Source: Pelargonium cotyledonis (taxonomy: Eukaryota > Streptophyta > Magnoliopsida > Geraniales > Geraniaceae). Taken from it: a DNA stretch of 24,817 nucleotides. The first letter of the stretch is position 1; every line of letters begins with the position of its first letter. Location: positions 1 through 24,817 of the forward strand of contig JAYMTA010000734.1 of NCBI GenBank assembly GCA_036897625.1, in the 5' to 3' direction. The position numbers and the translations under genes are program-made. Of this stretch, positions 10,301 to 16,468 are shown in pieces. Below the pieces are notes generated by a model, which did no database searches, was not told the DNA's origin, and saw only the letters and a program-made list of their open reading frames with translations.

Positions 10301-13300
10301 TGACTATGTTGATGGGTTTGAACTTTGTAAGAATGCGTGAAATATTTGAAAATGTGAATCATCTCTTTATTGGTCATCCCATGACAAAAAAAGGAGAAGA
10401 AGAAACTTTGATCAGTGAAGATGCCCTGGGAGTGGTTTTTCCTCGTCGTATTTTCTTTTTTTGATAACCAACATGACATCATACTCAAAATAATAATGTT
10501 TCTCACTCTCCAAAGGGAGCGTCACCCTAAATCTCACCCCACAAATCTCACCCCATACTATCAACAAGGAGGCTCGAACTTGAGACCTCATAGAGAATTC
10601 AAAGTGTTTTAACCACTTGCCCCAACATGTCTTGGTTTCTTGTCGTATTTCGACTCCTTAGTTTCTTTTCTTTTTTTCATTTGTACCGTTTAAACTCTGT
10701 TATTCTTCATTTAATGCATTTTCCAAATATGTCACAATGTTTTTTTAACAGTTTTGGTTGTTTTTTTTATTCTCTTCCATAATATTTCAATTAGGGGAAA
10801 TTACAGTCAGCCCATATGTATTTGTCACCTTTGACACCTAACCCCCTAAAACTTTCTAACTTTGACCTTCAGCCCCTCAGTACTTGGCAAAGTATTGTTC
10901 CGTCCATAACACTGTTAGTTTTGTTTATAATAACCATTATACATACCTTTCTAGTTTTGAGTTTTCGAAGCCAAACATTCCCTTAAGTTGAATAAAAAAA
11001 TTAAAAATTAAAACAAAACCAAACACACCCTATCTGACATTTTGTCACAAATACTGTGATACCATGTAAAGAACCATCTCAACTAAAAGTTTAAACTGAT
11101 AGTTAAAGGATCAATATTAGTTTTATACTCTAACAAAAATGCCCCGGGAGTGGTTTTTCCTCGTCGTATTTTGACTCCTTAGTTTCTATTTTCATTTCAT
11201 ATGTACCATTTAACCTCTATTATTCTTCATTCAATGCATTTCCCACAAATGTCACAATGTATTTTTTAGCGAAAATGATCTTTCTTTTCAATGGGGGAAA
11301 AAACCCTAATTGGTTACAAGGAAACACATCGAAACCAAGACATAGAAAAACACCAACCGACCTAACAAACCAACAAAATAGGATAAAACAAAGGAGAAAC
11401 AAAACTAAAACCTTATAGAGCCCGACTAAGATAACAGAAACATCCCCAAGAAAGTTGATCAAAGCTCAGGGGCCAAAGTGGGGGCCCAACTAACCATGAG
11501 ACAACCCGGACCATCCTTCGAAAAACTGACGACGTACATTATCCGGACCCCACGTCGCCAACCCAAAAACTACTCTCCTACTCTGTCAGCCTTGGCATAA
11601 GTGCCGAGGTTGCCTCCTCTCTTGGACGCCCAATGTTCTTGTTGCTGCCGACCGTCGAGCTTGCATCCCCCGGCCCCCAATCCTCTTCCTCTTGAAAACC
11701 GCCGCCACCCGCTTGTTCATTTTCTGTTTGTCTCGTGTCGCGGTTGTCATAGGCGGTTCTTGGGGGACCAACAGGGCTGTCTCCCAGGGTTGGTCAAAAC
11801 CAAACGAAGCCGTTAAGCCCCCATTGTCGGTCTCTGCCTTCTAGCCGTAATCAATGCCAGACTATAAGCTCAATCCCCACCAGCCACCTGATTGCTTTTG
11901 ACCTTCTGATAGTCATTTTCCATGTGCCCTAGAATACCACAGTAATAATAGAAGGTTGGGATCCTTTCATACTGAAAGATCATGATTCGAGCCTCTGTCC
12001 TCACAAACTCCACCTTCGCCTTCCGTCGCAGAGGCTTCCTAACATCACATCAGATGTGGATCCTGGCATACGACCCCCATCCACCACGGAAGTTGACCAG
12101 GTCAGACTCCAAAAACTTCCCCACCCCATTTCCTCACAAAGCCGCTCTGAGGTATACCCTAACGGGATACCCCGTACTTGAACCCACATATCCACTATAT
12201 CAATATTCACCGTATAAGGATCATCTTCTGCTTTGATCCTGGTTAATAGTATTACCTTTCCCCTGTACGTCCATAGCCCTTGGCTTTTAACCTTCTCAGC
12301 ATCATTATGATCATTAAACTCAAAGGAATATCGTACCTAATCACTTGGCCTCGACAATGGATTGAAAAGCTCTTTCATCGTTACGCCCTTCTTTGGCCTC
12401 CAGATCCAAGCCAAAACCTGTTGCATGTTCGCAAAATTTACTAGGGCATCCGAGAGGAAACGACCAACAAAGCCGATGATCTCCCATACCTCACCCTCCC
12501 CCAACGTCGAACCAACCCCATGCTTGATGACTAAGTCATCATCTACCACCAGACCTTCGACCCCCCTAACCATTTCCTCTACCACCTCCTTCCCTGGTCC
12601 CATTTCCCGAATCTGATCCCGACCCCTACCCTCTCCACTCACACCCATCGGACATACCCCTCTTGTTAGACCCCGACGCCATTTGTTCGTGACAGAAAAC
12701 GATTCCCCTATGGCCCTGTCCCCCTGTGATTGCTTTTCCGATAACATGGACTCTCATAGTAGTCCCACTCGCCGACCTGTACTTAAAAATGATTTCCTCA
12801 TCCTCCACGAAACTAGGAAACCCTAGAAAAATACTTAAAAACCTTAATATCACCAAAAACTCTATGGTTTTACACTCACAATAGAGCCTGCCCATTTTCT
12901 TCAAAAAATAAATGTACTGAGAAGAAGGTTCACATATGTCACAATGTTTTTTAACATGTTTGGTTGTTTTTTTTTAATTCTCTTCCATGATATTTCATTT
13001 TCGCTAAGTTTAGAACAAGTTCAAGGGTTCAACTTTTTATTTTTATTTTTCCTATTTTGCAGCTGATGGAAAGACATTACTTCACAAAACTGATATCAAA
13101 CAAGAGAGGAGCACCATTTTTCATGAAATGGGAATTACGTAACAGTAGGTTAAGATTAAACTATTACCAAAATTGTTTACATGAATTAGTATTTATATTT
13201 AAAAATTCACACACTTATGCTAACTAACTGGCCATGCATGTGTAGGTACAATGTGAATTTGGATTTACCAATAACTGTAAGCCTAAACCAATTATTCACT

Positions 13301-16300
13301 AGAGGCCCGTGAGTACATATATATCGATCTTTAATTTGTGAAAAGAGTGATGACAATTAGTTTATTTTATTAACAAACTTCATGATATGGGTAAATATGT
13401 AGATTTATGAGGTACGATAAGGATGAATATGCAAGGATTGGGGTAATGCCTCATTATGGCGACGCTGATTCTGTTAAATGGTTTGACGTGAAAACAAATA
13501 GTACATTCCACATTCTTAATTGTTTTGAGGAAGGCGCTGAGGTTAGTAATGAAGATTTTCTTAAAAGAAAAATTCATATAATACTAAGGGGTAATGTCAA
13601 ATGATCTTATGAACTATATTCATTTAAATCATATGTATCCCTATAGCTATTTTTTGAATCACATACCCACTTTTGAATCAAATACTCATCAAAACTTTAC
13701 AAATTTTTATTCGTCAGTAAAATCTAACGGATTGTCAATTTTATTTCTTTTAATAATGTCCAGTATACCCCTTTTTTATTGTGTTCTTGATGTTCTTGAG
13801 TTTGTTTTTGGTAGCCTTAATGTTTTTTTTATTCTTCAAGAAATAAAATACATAAATTAAAACAACAAAAATTGACAAGCTGTTAGATTTAACTGACTGA
13901 TAACAAATTAATTGCAAACTTTTGGTGGATGTCTAATTAGAAAGTTGGTGTTTGATTCAAAAAATATTTATAGGGATATGATGTATCTGACATTACTCCA
14001 GCTACTACTAATTATATATAACAATATTCATATTTACCTAAATCTTAGTGATCGAGCATATGCAGGTTGTAGTGATGGGATGTAGATCTCTTGAGTGCAT
14101 CATACCAGGACCTGATCGCGGTTTGAACAAATTCGAATGGTTTTCTAAGAAAATTAAAAAGCCTTCAAAATCAGCAAATTATGATCAATCTGCAGAAGAT
14201 GGGTTACTATTTACTCGTGTTTATGAATGGAGATTAAACATGCAGAGTGGGGAGGTTAAGGAGAAAGCTCTCACTGGAATAGATTCTTCAATGGATTTCC
14301 CTATGATCAATCCTAATTTTGTAGGTCTTAAAAACAAATATGGTTACACTCAAGTTGTTGATATTGCTGCAAGTTCACAAGCAGGTATGTATATTTGTAT
14401 ATATATCCAACACTCAGTTTATGTAGTTATTATGTGTGTGGCTAATTGAGGGCTCTTCAGGCATGTTCAAATATGGAGGTCTTGCCAAACTATACTTGGA
14501 AAAGAAAGTCAATGAGTTTTTTGGTGTAAGTAGCTATTTGTAAGCATATACATATATAAATGGGTAAATTGGCGTTATAGCCCATGCACTTGTTGAAAAT
14601 TTAGAGTTATCCTCCAGGTACTTTTTTACATGGGTCTGGCCCTTATATTTTTTCAAACTTTGGTTTTGGTTCAAATGACTTGCTATTGTCGGTCTCCCAC
14701 TTCCACGTTAGCGAGAAATCCACGTCACCTATCCAAGTCGAATATTTTTCACGTCACCCTCCATTTGGACCAAAACCAAAATTTTAAAAAGTACTGAGGC
14801 CGGAACCAAAAACTAATTATAAACTATAAATCATTATGTCTATTACTTTTATTATTTATTTCCACTTTTTTGGTTACAAACAAATGCAAGAATTGAGTGT
14901 TCTATTGGACTTTCACCAATGTCAAAGAGGATCAAACCAGTTTATCGACAACAGAGTATTTGTAGCCTCATTCATTCTCATTTCTTTTTAATACTGCACA
15001 AGTTAAGTTTTACCATTTTGTTTATGTTCTCCCATAGATTTACTTGAAAGATGAATGAAGACCATATATAGTAAGCTAACACAAACCATCAAGTGGATTG
15101 ATGTTGTTCAGAATGTGGGCAAGGTTGTATTGGTGCTCATTGTATGCATATGTGGTTTGATCATCGAACTGAGTTACGAAAATTATAACATTTTTATTGT
15201 TGGTGCTCTTGTGTTTCTATTCCTTCTTACACTTCCTCATTTTTTGCATTTGTTAGTAACCAAAAAAGTAAAAATAGAGATTAAAAATAATAAGTAGAAT
15301 GATTAGCTAGTTGATAATTAGTTTTTAGTTTTGGCCCCTGTACTTTTCAAACTTTTGTTTCGGTCCAAATGGAGTGTGACATGAAAAAAAAAATATGACG
15401 TGGATGGATAACATGGATTTCTTATTGAAGTGGAAGTGGCAGACAGGCAATAACAAGTCATTTGGACCAAAATCATAGTTTGAAAAAGTACGGGGGCCCG
15501 ACCCATATAAAAAGGTACCTAGGGGATAACTCTAAAGTTTCAACAAATACATGAATTATGACGCCAATTTACCCTATATAAATGGATACTTTTTTTTAAT
15601 AAGTAAAAGACTTAATTTGATCCCTAAACTTTCATGTTTCGACCAAATTTATTTCTTGAAAACTTTTTGCCCTAAATAGTCCATTAACTTTTGTGTTTCG
15701 GTTCAATTTGATCTCTGGACTTCTTTTTGACCCAAAATAATCCATGAACTTTCAGATATTAACCCAAAATAGTCCATGAGCTTTCAAATATTAATCCAAA
15801 ATGTTCCATGAACTTTCAAATGTTGATCCAATTTTGTCCCTGAACTTTCAACCAAATTGGGTCAATATTTGAAAGTTCAGAACTATTTTTAGTTTAAAAA
15901 AAGTTATGGTTCCGAATCGGGTCAAAATAGGAAAGTTCATGAACTATTTTGAGTTGAAGTACAAAATTTTAATGACTATTATGGGTTAAAAAATTCAGCG
16001 ATTATATTGGGTTCAAACATGAAAGTTCATGTACTAATCAGCTTTCTAATATTGTTGTAAAACATGTATTTGATTTACAAATTAAAGACTTTGTATTTTT
16101 GTATTAGATAAACAATCAATTTGAAGATCAAATAATGGTTGAACATCATTTGTTAGAGGAAAATACATTTTGCTCTGGAGCTGCATTTGTCCCTAAGGAA
16201 GGATGTTTTGAAGAAGATGATGGATGGATCATAACTTTTGTCCACAATGAAGATACTGACCTATCTCAAGTAAGTATTTATTATCTTTTGATGATTAGGT

Positions 16301-16468
16301 TTGACATTTTGTTACCTAGATGTTGTATCTTAACTTCATTGTTATGCAATGCAGGTTTGTGTAATTGACACAAAGAAGTTCTCAAGTAAGCCAGTTGCCA
16401 AAATTACAATCCCATGTAGAGTCCCGTATGGCTTTCATGGTACTTTCATTTCCACCTCACAAAAATAA
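2256..16468 (+). CDS. CCD1-like: Carotenoid cleavage dioxygenase, CCD1-like, 13 exons, with an exon-4 frameshift (possible pseudogene)
   Basis: Non-haem Fe(II) dioxygenase of the RPE65/NCED/CCD family, which cuts conjugated double bonds of carotenoids or apocarotenoids. Exons read by eye: 2256-2369, 2466-2612, 2701-2806, 3484-3744, 3859-4038, 4242-4320, 13063-13138, 13246-13308, 13403-13541, 14066-14384, 14461-14525, 16108-16269, 16355-16468. All introns are GT-AG. The exons sum to 1825 nt, one more than a multiple of three, which matches one extra T at 3578-3581; without it the product is about 607 aa, the usual family length. Iron ligands: TSHPK (H267), FHEMG (H316), TFHIL (H378) and YGFHG (H598). 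Other hallmarks are [20 protein letters not shown] and [11 protein letters not shown]. The wording is closer to the proteins named carotenoid 9,10(9',10')-cleavage dioxygenase 1-like than to classical CCD1 (WFDGDGMIHG). Exon 1 is Ser/Thr-rich without acidic residues, so a plastid transit peptide is possible. The substrate cannot be inferred. Confidence 0.93.
2874..2953 (+). repeat. Perfect 40-bp tandem duplication in CCD intron 3
   Basis: Copies 2874-2913 and 2914-2953 are identical, starting TAGTGACTTCTCTCACAAAC and ending GATTTGGTTG. The identity suggests a recent event. Confidence 0.95.
2956..3020 (+). repeat. Internal duplicate of intron 3's own acceptor and donor borders
   Basis: AAATCATTTATCTTTCTCGC (from 2957) repeats the real acceptor tract at 3456-3475. 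CTACCTAAGAAA...AAGAAATGGTAATTTG (2985-3014) repeats the exon 3 / intron 3 border at 2793-2814. The order acceptor-then-donor is what a tandem duplication across intron 3 would leave, and it provides a decoy 5' splice site. Confidence 0.6.
3045..3326. mobile_element. CACTA-type MITE in CCD intron 3
   Basis: 282 bp bounded by CACTACAAAAAAA at the left and TTTTTTTGTAGTG at the right, the terminal inverted repeats of En/Spm (CACTA) elements. Flanking triplets GGT and AGT differ at one base, so the 3-bp target duplication is imperfect. Inside, CGGAAATTTCTGTCACAGAT and a near copy, ACAGAAATTTCTGTCACAAA (about 3175-3200), give strong internal fold-back potential. It has no coding capacity. The flanks (GGCGGAGCAAGGGG and GGCAAGAGTCTGCCCC) look like an older dispersed repeat that was its target. 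Confidence 0.8.
3578..3593 (+). other. Frameshift and premature stop in CCD exon 4
   Basis: After [10 protein letters not shown] the sequence has four T's (3578-3581). In that frame the next codons end at TAA 3591-3593. Removing one T would lead into a frame reading [12 protein letters not shown], which matches family expectation. No alternative splice site that I can see repairs this. It is either a real null mutation or a homopolymer sequencing error. Confidence 0.85.
4360..4624. repeat. Decayed dispersed repeat at the left of intron 6
   Basis: TTGCCTCCACT occurs twice (from 4379 and 4540) around an AT-rich core, and ends near ATTCTGGATCAG, a phrase similar to ends of common decayed plant retroelements. 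4585-4624 is about 80% alike to part of the SINE at 10491-10531. There is no gene. Confidence 0.4.
4625..5510 (-). pseudogene. copia reverse transcriptase, decayed and 3'-truncated
   Basis: The minus strand begins at WRQAIVDEM...RCRWVYTVK...[13 protein letters not shown] (about 5500-5325), the start of the copia RT domain, loses frame and gains stops, then resumes. The YVDD catalytic motif is intact at 4944-4955, followed by [26 protein letters not shown] and [12 protein letters not shown]. After TR the text departs from the family at about 4625, the truncation point; the RNase H domain is missing. Confidence 0.88.
5510..7150 (-). pseudogene. copia protease and integrase region, decayed
   Basis: Minus strand: [13 protein letters not shown] at about 7116-7078 is the protease site, where the catalytic Asp of D-S-G is Tyr (codon 7103-7105). 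[14 protein letters not shown] (about 6735-6690) is the GAG-pre-integrase motif. The integrase core keeps all three DDE acids: Asp in SDIWGP (6554-6556), Asp in SDNAKEY (6365-6367) and Glu in VVECKNRH (6257-6259), about 36 residues after the second Asp as in D,D35E. A TGA stands directly before SDNAKEY where Arg is usual, a CGA-to-TGA change. The integrase C-terminal part ([20 protein letters not shown], about 5955-5895) and a Pro/Ser/Ala-rich linker follow. Confidence 0.85.
7560..8090 (-). pseudogene. copia gag remnant
   Basis: ATG on the minus strand at 8088-8090 opens about 98 codons. The part [12 protein letters not shown]...[14 protein letters not shown]...[15 protein letters not shown] fits the N-terminal gag domain of copia elements (the family usually reads SEKLNGxNYxxW...VELWFxGxGxxDHL). 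The frame breaks after about 7794 and the remaining gag is scrambled; I see no intact zinc knuckle. It is inactive. Confidence 0.75.
8481..9458. mobile_element. Non-autonomous hAT element (978 bp) nested in the copia leader
   Basis: Left terminus TAGGGGTGTGCA and right terminus TGCACATCCCTA are inverted repeats (one mismatch), flanked by a perfect 8-bp duplication GCAGAAAC (8473-8480 and 9459-9466). 8-bp duplication plus TAGGGGTGTGCA ends are hallmarks of the hAT superfamily. Both subterminal zones hold many copies of (G)CGGGTT, e.g. near 8495, 8628, 9285, 9385, 9420 and 9430, likely transposase binding sites. The AT-rich core (8660-9190) has no transposase ORF. Confidence 0.93.
9509..9520 (-). 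other. tRNA-iMet primer binding site of the copia element
   Basis: Minus strand TGGTATCAGAGC, complementary to the 3' end of initiator methionine tRNA, directly adjoining the LTR. Confidence 0.9.
9521..9664 (-). repeat. 5' LTR of the minus-strand copia element (144 bp)
   Basis: On the minus strand it starts TGTTAGAATGTAGATATTAG and ends just before the primer binding site. It contains TATAAATAG (plus-strand 9594-9602), a good TATA box for the element's transcript. No partner LTR was found on the left. Confidence 0.8.
9679..10200 (+). mobile_element. Plus-strand copia fragment: LTR end, primer site, start of gag
   Basis: GTATCAGAGC at 9973-9982 matches 11 of 12 bases of the usual primer site when TA precedes it. 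It is followed after about 90 bases by a plus-strand gag N-terminus ([19 protein letters not shown], about 10070-10127), the DUF4219-like start of many copia gags. The text before the primer site would be its LTR; the left border (a TG at 9679) is a guess. Everything after about 10200 is not recognisable. Confidence 0.6.
10421..10789 (+). repeat. Direct repeat copy D1, split by a SINE
   Basis: TGCCCTGGGAGTGGTTTTTC...CTTCCATAATATTTCA. About 190 bp when the SINE and one copy of its target duplication are removed, and about 85-90% alike to D2 (11139-12997). Starts TG and ends CA, so a short LTR is possible. Confidence 0.75.
10454..10633 (-). mobile_element. tRNA-derived SINE (minus strand) with target duplication
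   Basis: About 180 bp. On the minus strand the 5' part has an A-box-like TGGGGCAAGTGGTT (plus 10624-10611) and a B-box-like AGTTCGAGCC (plus about 10580-10571), the RNA polymerase III promoter of tRNA-derived SINEs. It ends in GGTTATC followed by an A-rich tail (plus-strand T-run at 10454-10462). Imperfect target duplication: 10434-10453 and 10634-10650 (GGTTT..TCGTCGTATTT type). Copy D2 shows the uninterrupted site, GTCGTATTTTGACTCC. Confidence 0.85.
10790..11138. other. Spacer between repeats D1 and D2, repeat-derived
   Basis: Starts GGGGAAATTACAGTCAGCCC, a phrase common in dispersed plant repeats, and ends in the small LTR-like piece at 11065-11135. No ORF. It could be the internal part of a small LTR element bounded by D1 and D2, but a clear polypurine tract is lacking. 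Confidence 0.4.
11065..11135 (-). repeat. Small LTR-like segment next to a partial primer site
   Basis: Minus strand: TGTTAGAGTATAAAACTAAT ... GGTTCTTTACA (71 bp), followed at once by TGGTATCA (plus 11064-11057), the first 8 bases of the tRNA-iMet primer site. TG...CA ends plus the adjoining primer site suggest a TRIM-sized LTR relic. Confidence 0.45.
11261..12930 (-). mobile_element. ORF1-only LINE-derived element (1670 bp, minus strand)
   Basis: Flanked by a 17-bp target duplication with one mismatch: CACAAATGTCACAATGT (11244-11260) and CACATATGTCACAATGT (12931-12947). On the minus strand the 3' end reads ...CATTTTCGCTAAAAAATA, a short A-rich tail as in plant L1 elements. The body holds a decayed ORF1 (12750-11586) and then about 320 bp of 3' untranslated text, with no endonuclease or reverse transcriptase between. 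It is therefore a non-autonomous or internally deleted copy. Confidence 0.85.
11586..12750 (-). pseudogene. LINE ORF1-like protein: DUF4283 domain plus broken zinc knuckle
   Basis: The minus strand starts near MASGSNK (about 12700) and continues through [31 protein letters not shown], a TAG, then [31 protein letters not shown] and [19 protein letters not shown]. This is the order of the DUF4283 domain found in ORF1 of plant L1 LINEs (FLLSD...WRP.KGV...WVQV.GIPL). After a frameshift near 12120, GSYARIHI and [16 protein letters not shown] follow, then [14 protein letters not shown] (about 11945-11905), where the usual CX2CX4HX4C zinc knuckle has lost its first and last Cys. A basic tail rich in Arg/Lys ends near 11586. 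It has at least two stops and a frameshift, so it is non-functional. Confidence 0.8.
13063..16468 (+). CDS. CCD1-like: CCD-like gene, exons 7-13 (C-terminal half, iron His 2-4)
   Basis: Exon 7 completes the split Ala codon (g|ct) and encodes [12 protein letters not shown] and FHEMGIT (second iron His). Its reading frame then meets TAA at 13140, so the best in-frame donor is GTAACA at 13139, which joins Thr directly to [10 protein letters not shown] of exon 8. Exon 9 encodes [15 protein letters not shown] and [10 protein letters not shown] (third His). Exon 10, the longest (319 nt), has [30 protein letters not shown] and [20 protein letters not shown]. Exon 11 gives [15 protein letters not shown]. 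Exon 12 gives [20 protein letters not shown] and [13 protein letters not shown]. Exon 13 gives [15 protein letters not shown] and VPYGFHGTF (fourth His), then TAA. Codon conservation is high right to the end. Introns 7, 8, 10 and 12 are 76-107 bp; introns 9 and 11 are enlarged by transposons. Confidence 0.92.
13588..13999. mobile_element. MITE-like inverted-repeat element in CCD intron 9
   Basis: Left GTAATGTCAAATG... with TATCCCTATAGCTATTTTTT and GAATCACATACC (to about 13673). Right arm (about 13925-13998) reads on the other strand GTAATGTCAGATACATCATA, CCCTATAAATATTTTTTGAA and TCAAACACC. The arms are about 75-80 bp and about 80% alike; the core is AT-rich. The borders are approximate and no clean target duplication was fixed. 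Confidence 0.6.
14562..15574. mobile_element. Mutator-like element with long inverted repeats in CCD intron 11
   Basis: Termini GGGTAAATTGGCGT and ACGCCAATTTACCC begin inverted repeats of 263 bp (14562-14824) and 265 bp (15310-15574), roughly 80% alike along their length. A perfect 9-bp duplication TATATAAAT flanks the element (14553-14561 and 15575-15583). Long terminal inverted repeats plus a 9-bp duplication are typical of the Mutator superfamily. The unique core (14825-15309) has no transposase but contains an 80-codon ORF, so it may be a gene-capturing (Pack-MULE-type) element. Confidence 0.88.
15055..15297 (+). CDS. Unrecognised 80-aa two-helix membrane protein ORF inside the Mutator-like element
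   Basis: I do not recognise this protein. It starts at ATG 15055 (another ATG overlaps at 15051 but stops after six codons) and ends at TAG. Residues about 21-39 ([17 protein letters not shown]) and 46-66 ([19 protein letters not shown]) are strongly hydrophobic, joined by a short polar loop SYENYN, and the C-terminus is Lys-rich ([11 protein letters not shown]). It fills the core between the two inverted repeats, in the same direction as the host gene, and an acceptor-like CCCATAG lies about 20 bases upstream, so it may be the last exon of a captured gene. AT-rich hydrophobic codons also arise by chance, so the coding claim is weak. Confidence 0.35.
   Translation: MKTIYSKLTQTIKWIDVVQNVGKVVLVLIVCICGLIIELSYENYNIFIVGALVFLFLLTLPHFLHLLVTKKVKIEIKNNK
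15608..16042. repeat. Fold-back repeat built from about 30-bp units in CCD intron 11
   Basis: The left half has repeated units such as AATAGTCCATGAGCTTTCAA and ATATTAACCCAAAATAGTCC; the right half has the same motif inverted (GGGTCAATATTTGAAAGTTC, AAGTTCATGAACTATTTTGA). The halves meet near 15840-15860. Ends CCCTAAACTTTCATG and CATGAAAGTTCATGTAC are inverted copies. No coding sequence. Confidence 0.7.

Larger units (their letters stand above)
11139..12997 (+). repeat. Direct repeat copy D2, split by a LINE
   Basis: TGCCCCGGGAGTGGTTTTTC (from 11139) to the target duplication at 11244-11260, then resumes after 12947 with TTTTTAACATGTTTGGTTG and ends CTTCCATGATATTTCA. Without the LINE it is colinear with D1. 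Confidence 0.78.
4321..13062 (+). other. CCD intron 6, 8742 bp, a transposon cluster
   Basis: It begins GTATGT at 4321 and ends TTTTGCAG at 13062, splitting an Ala codon between exon 6 and exon 7. Genuine intron sequence is probably limited to short pieces at both ends (about 4321-4360 and 12998-13062). The rest is assigned below to copia, hAT, SINE, LINE and repeat segments. It separates the first iron-binding His from the other three. Confidence 0.85.

Noticed and set aside
12362-12616. Plus-strand ORF of 84 codons opposite LINE ORF1
   Set aside because: The minus strand carries the recognisable DUF4283 text; the plus frame is its antisense shadow.
15608-16042. CRISPR-like repeat array
   Set aside because: Units are variable, lack unique spacers, invert half way, and the DNA is a plant nuclear intron.
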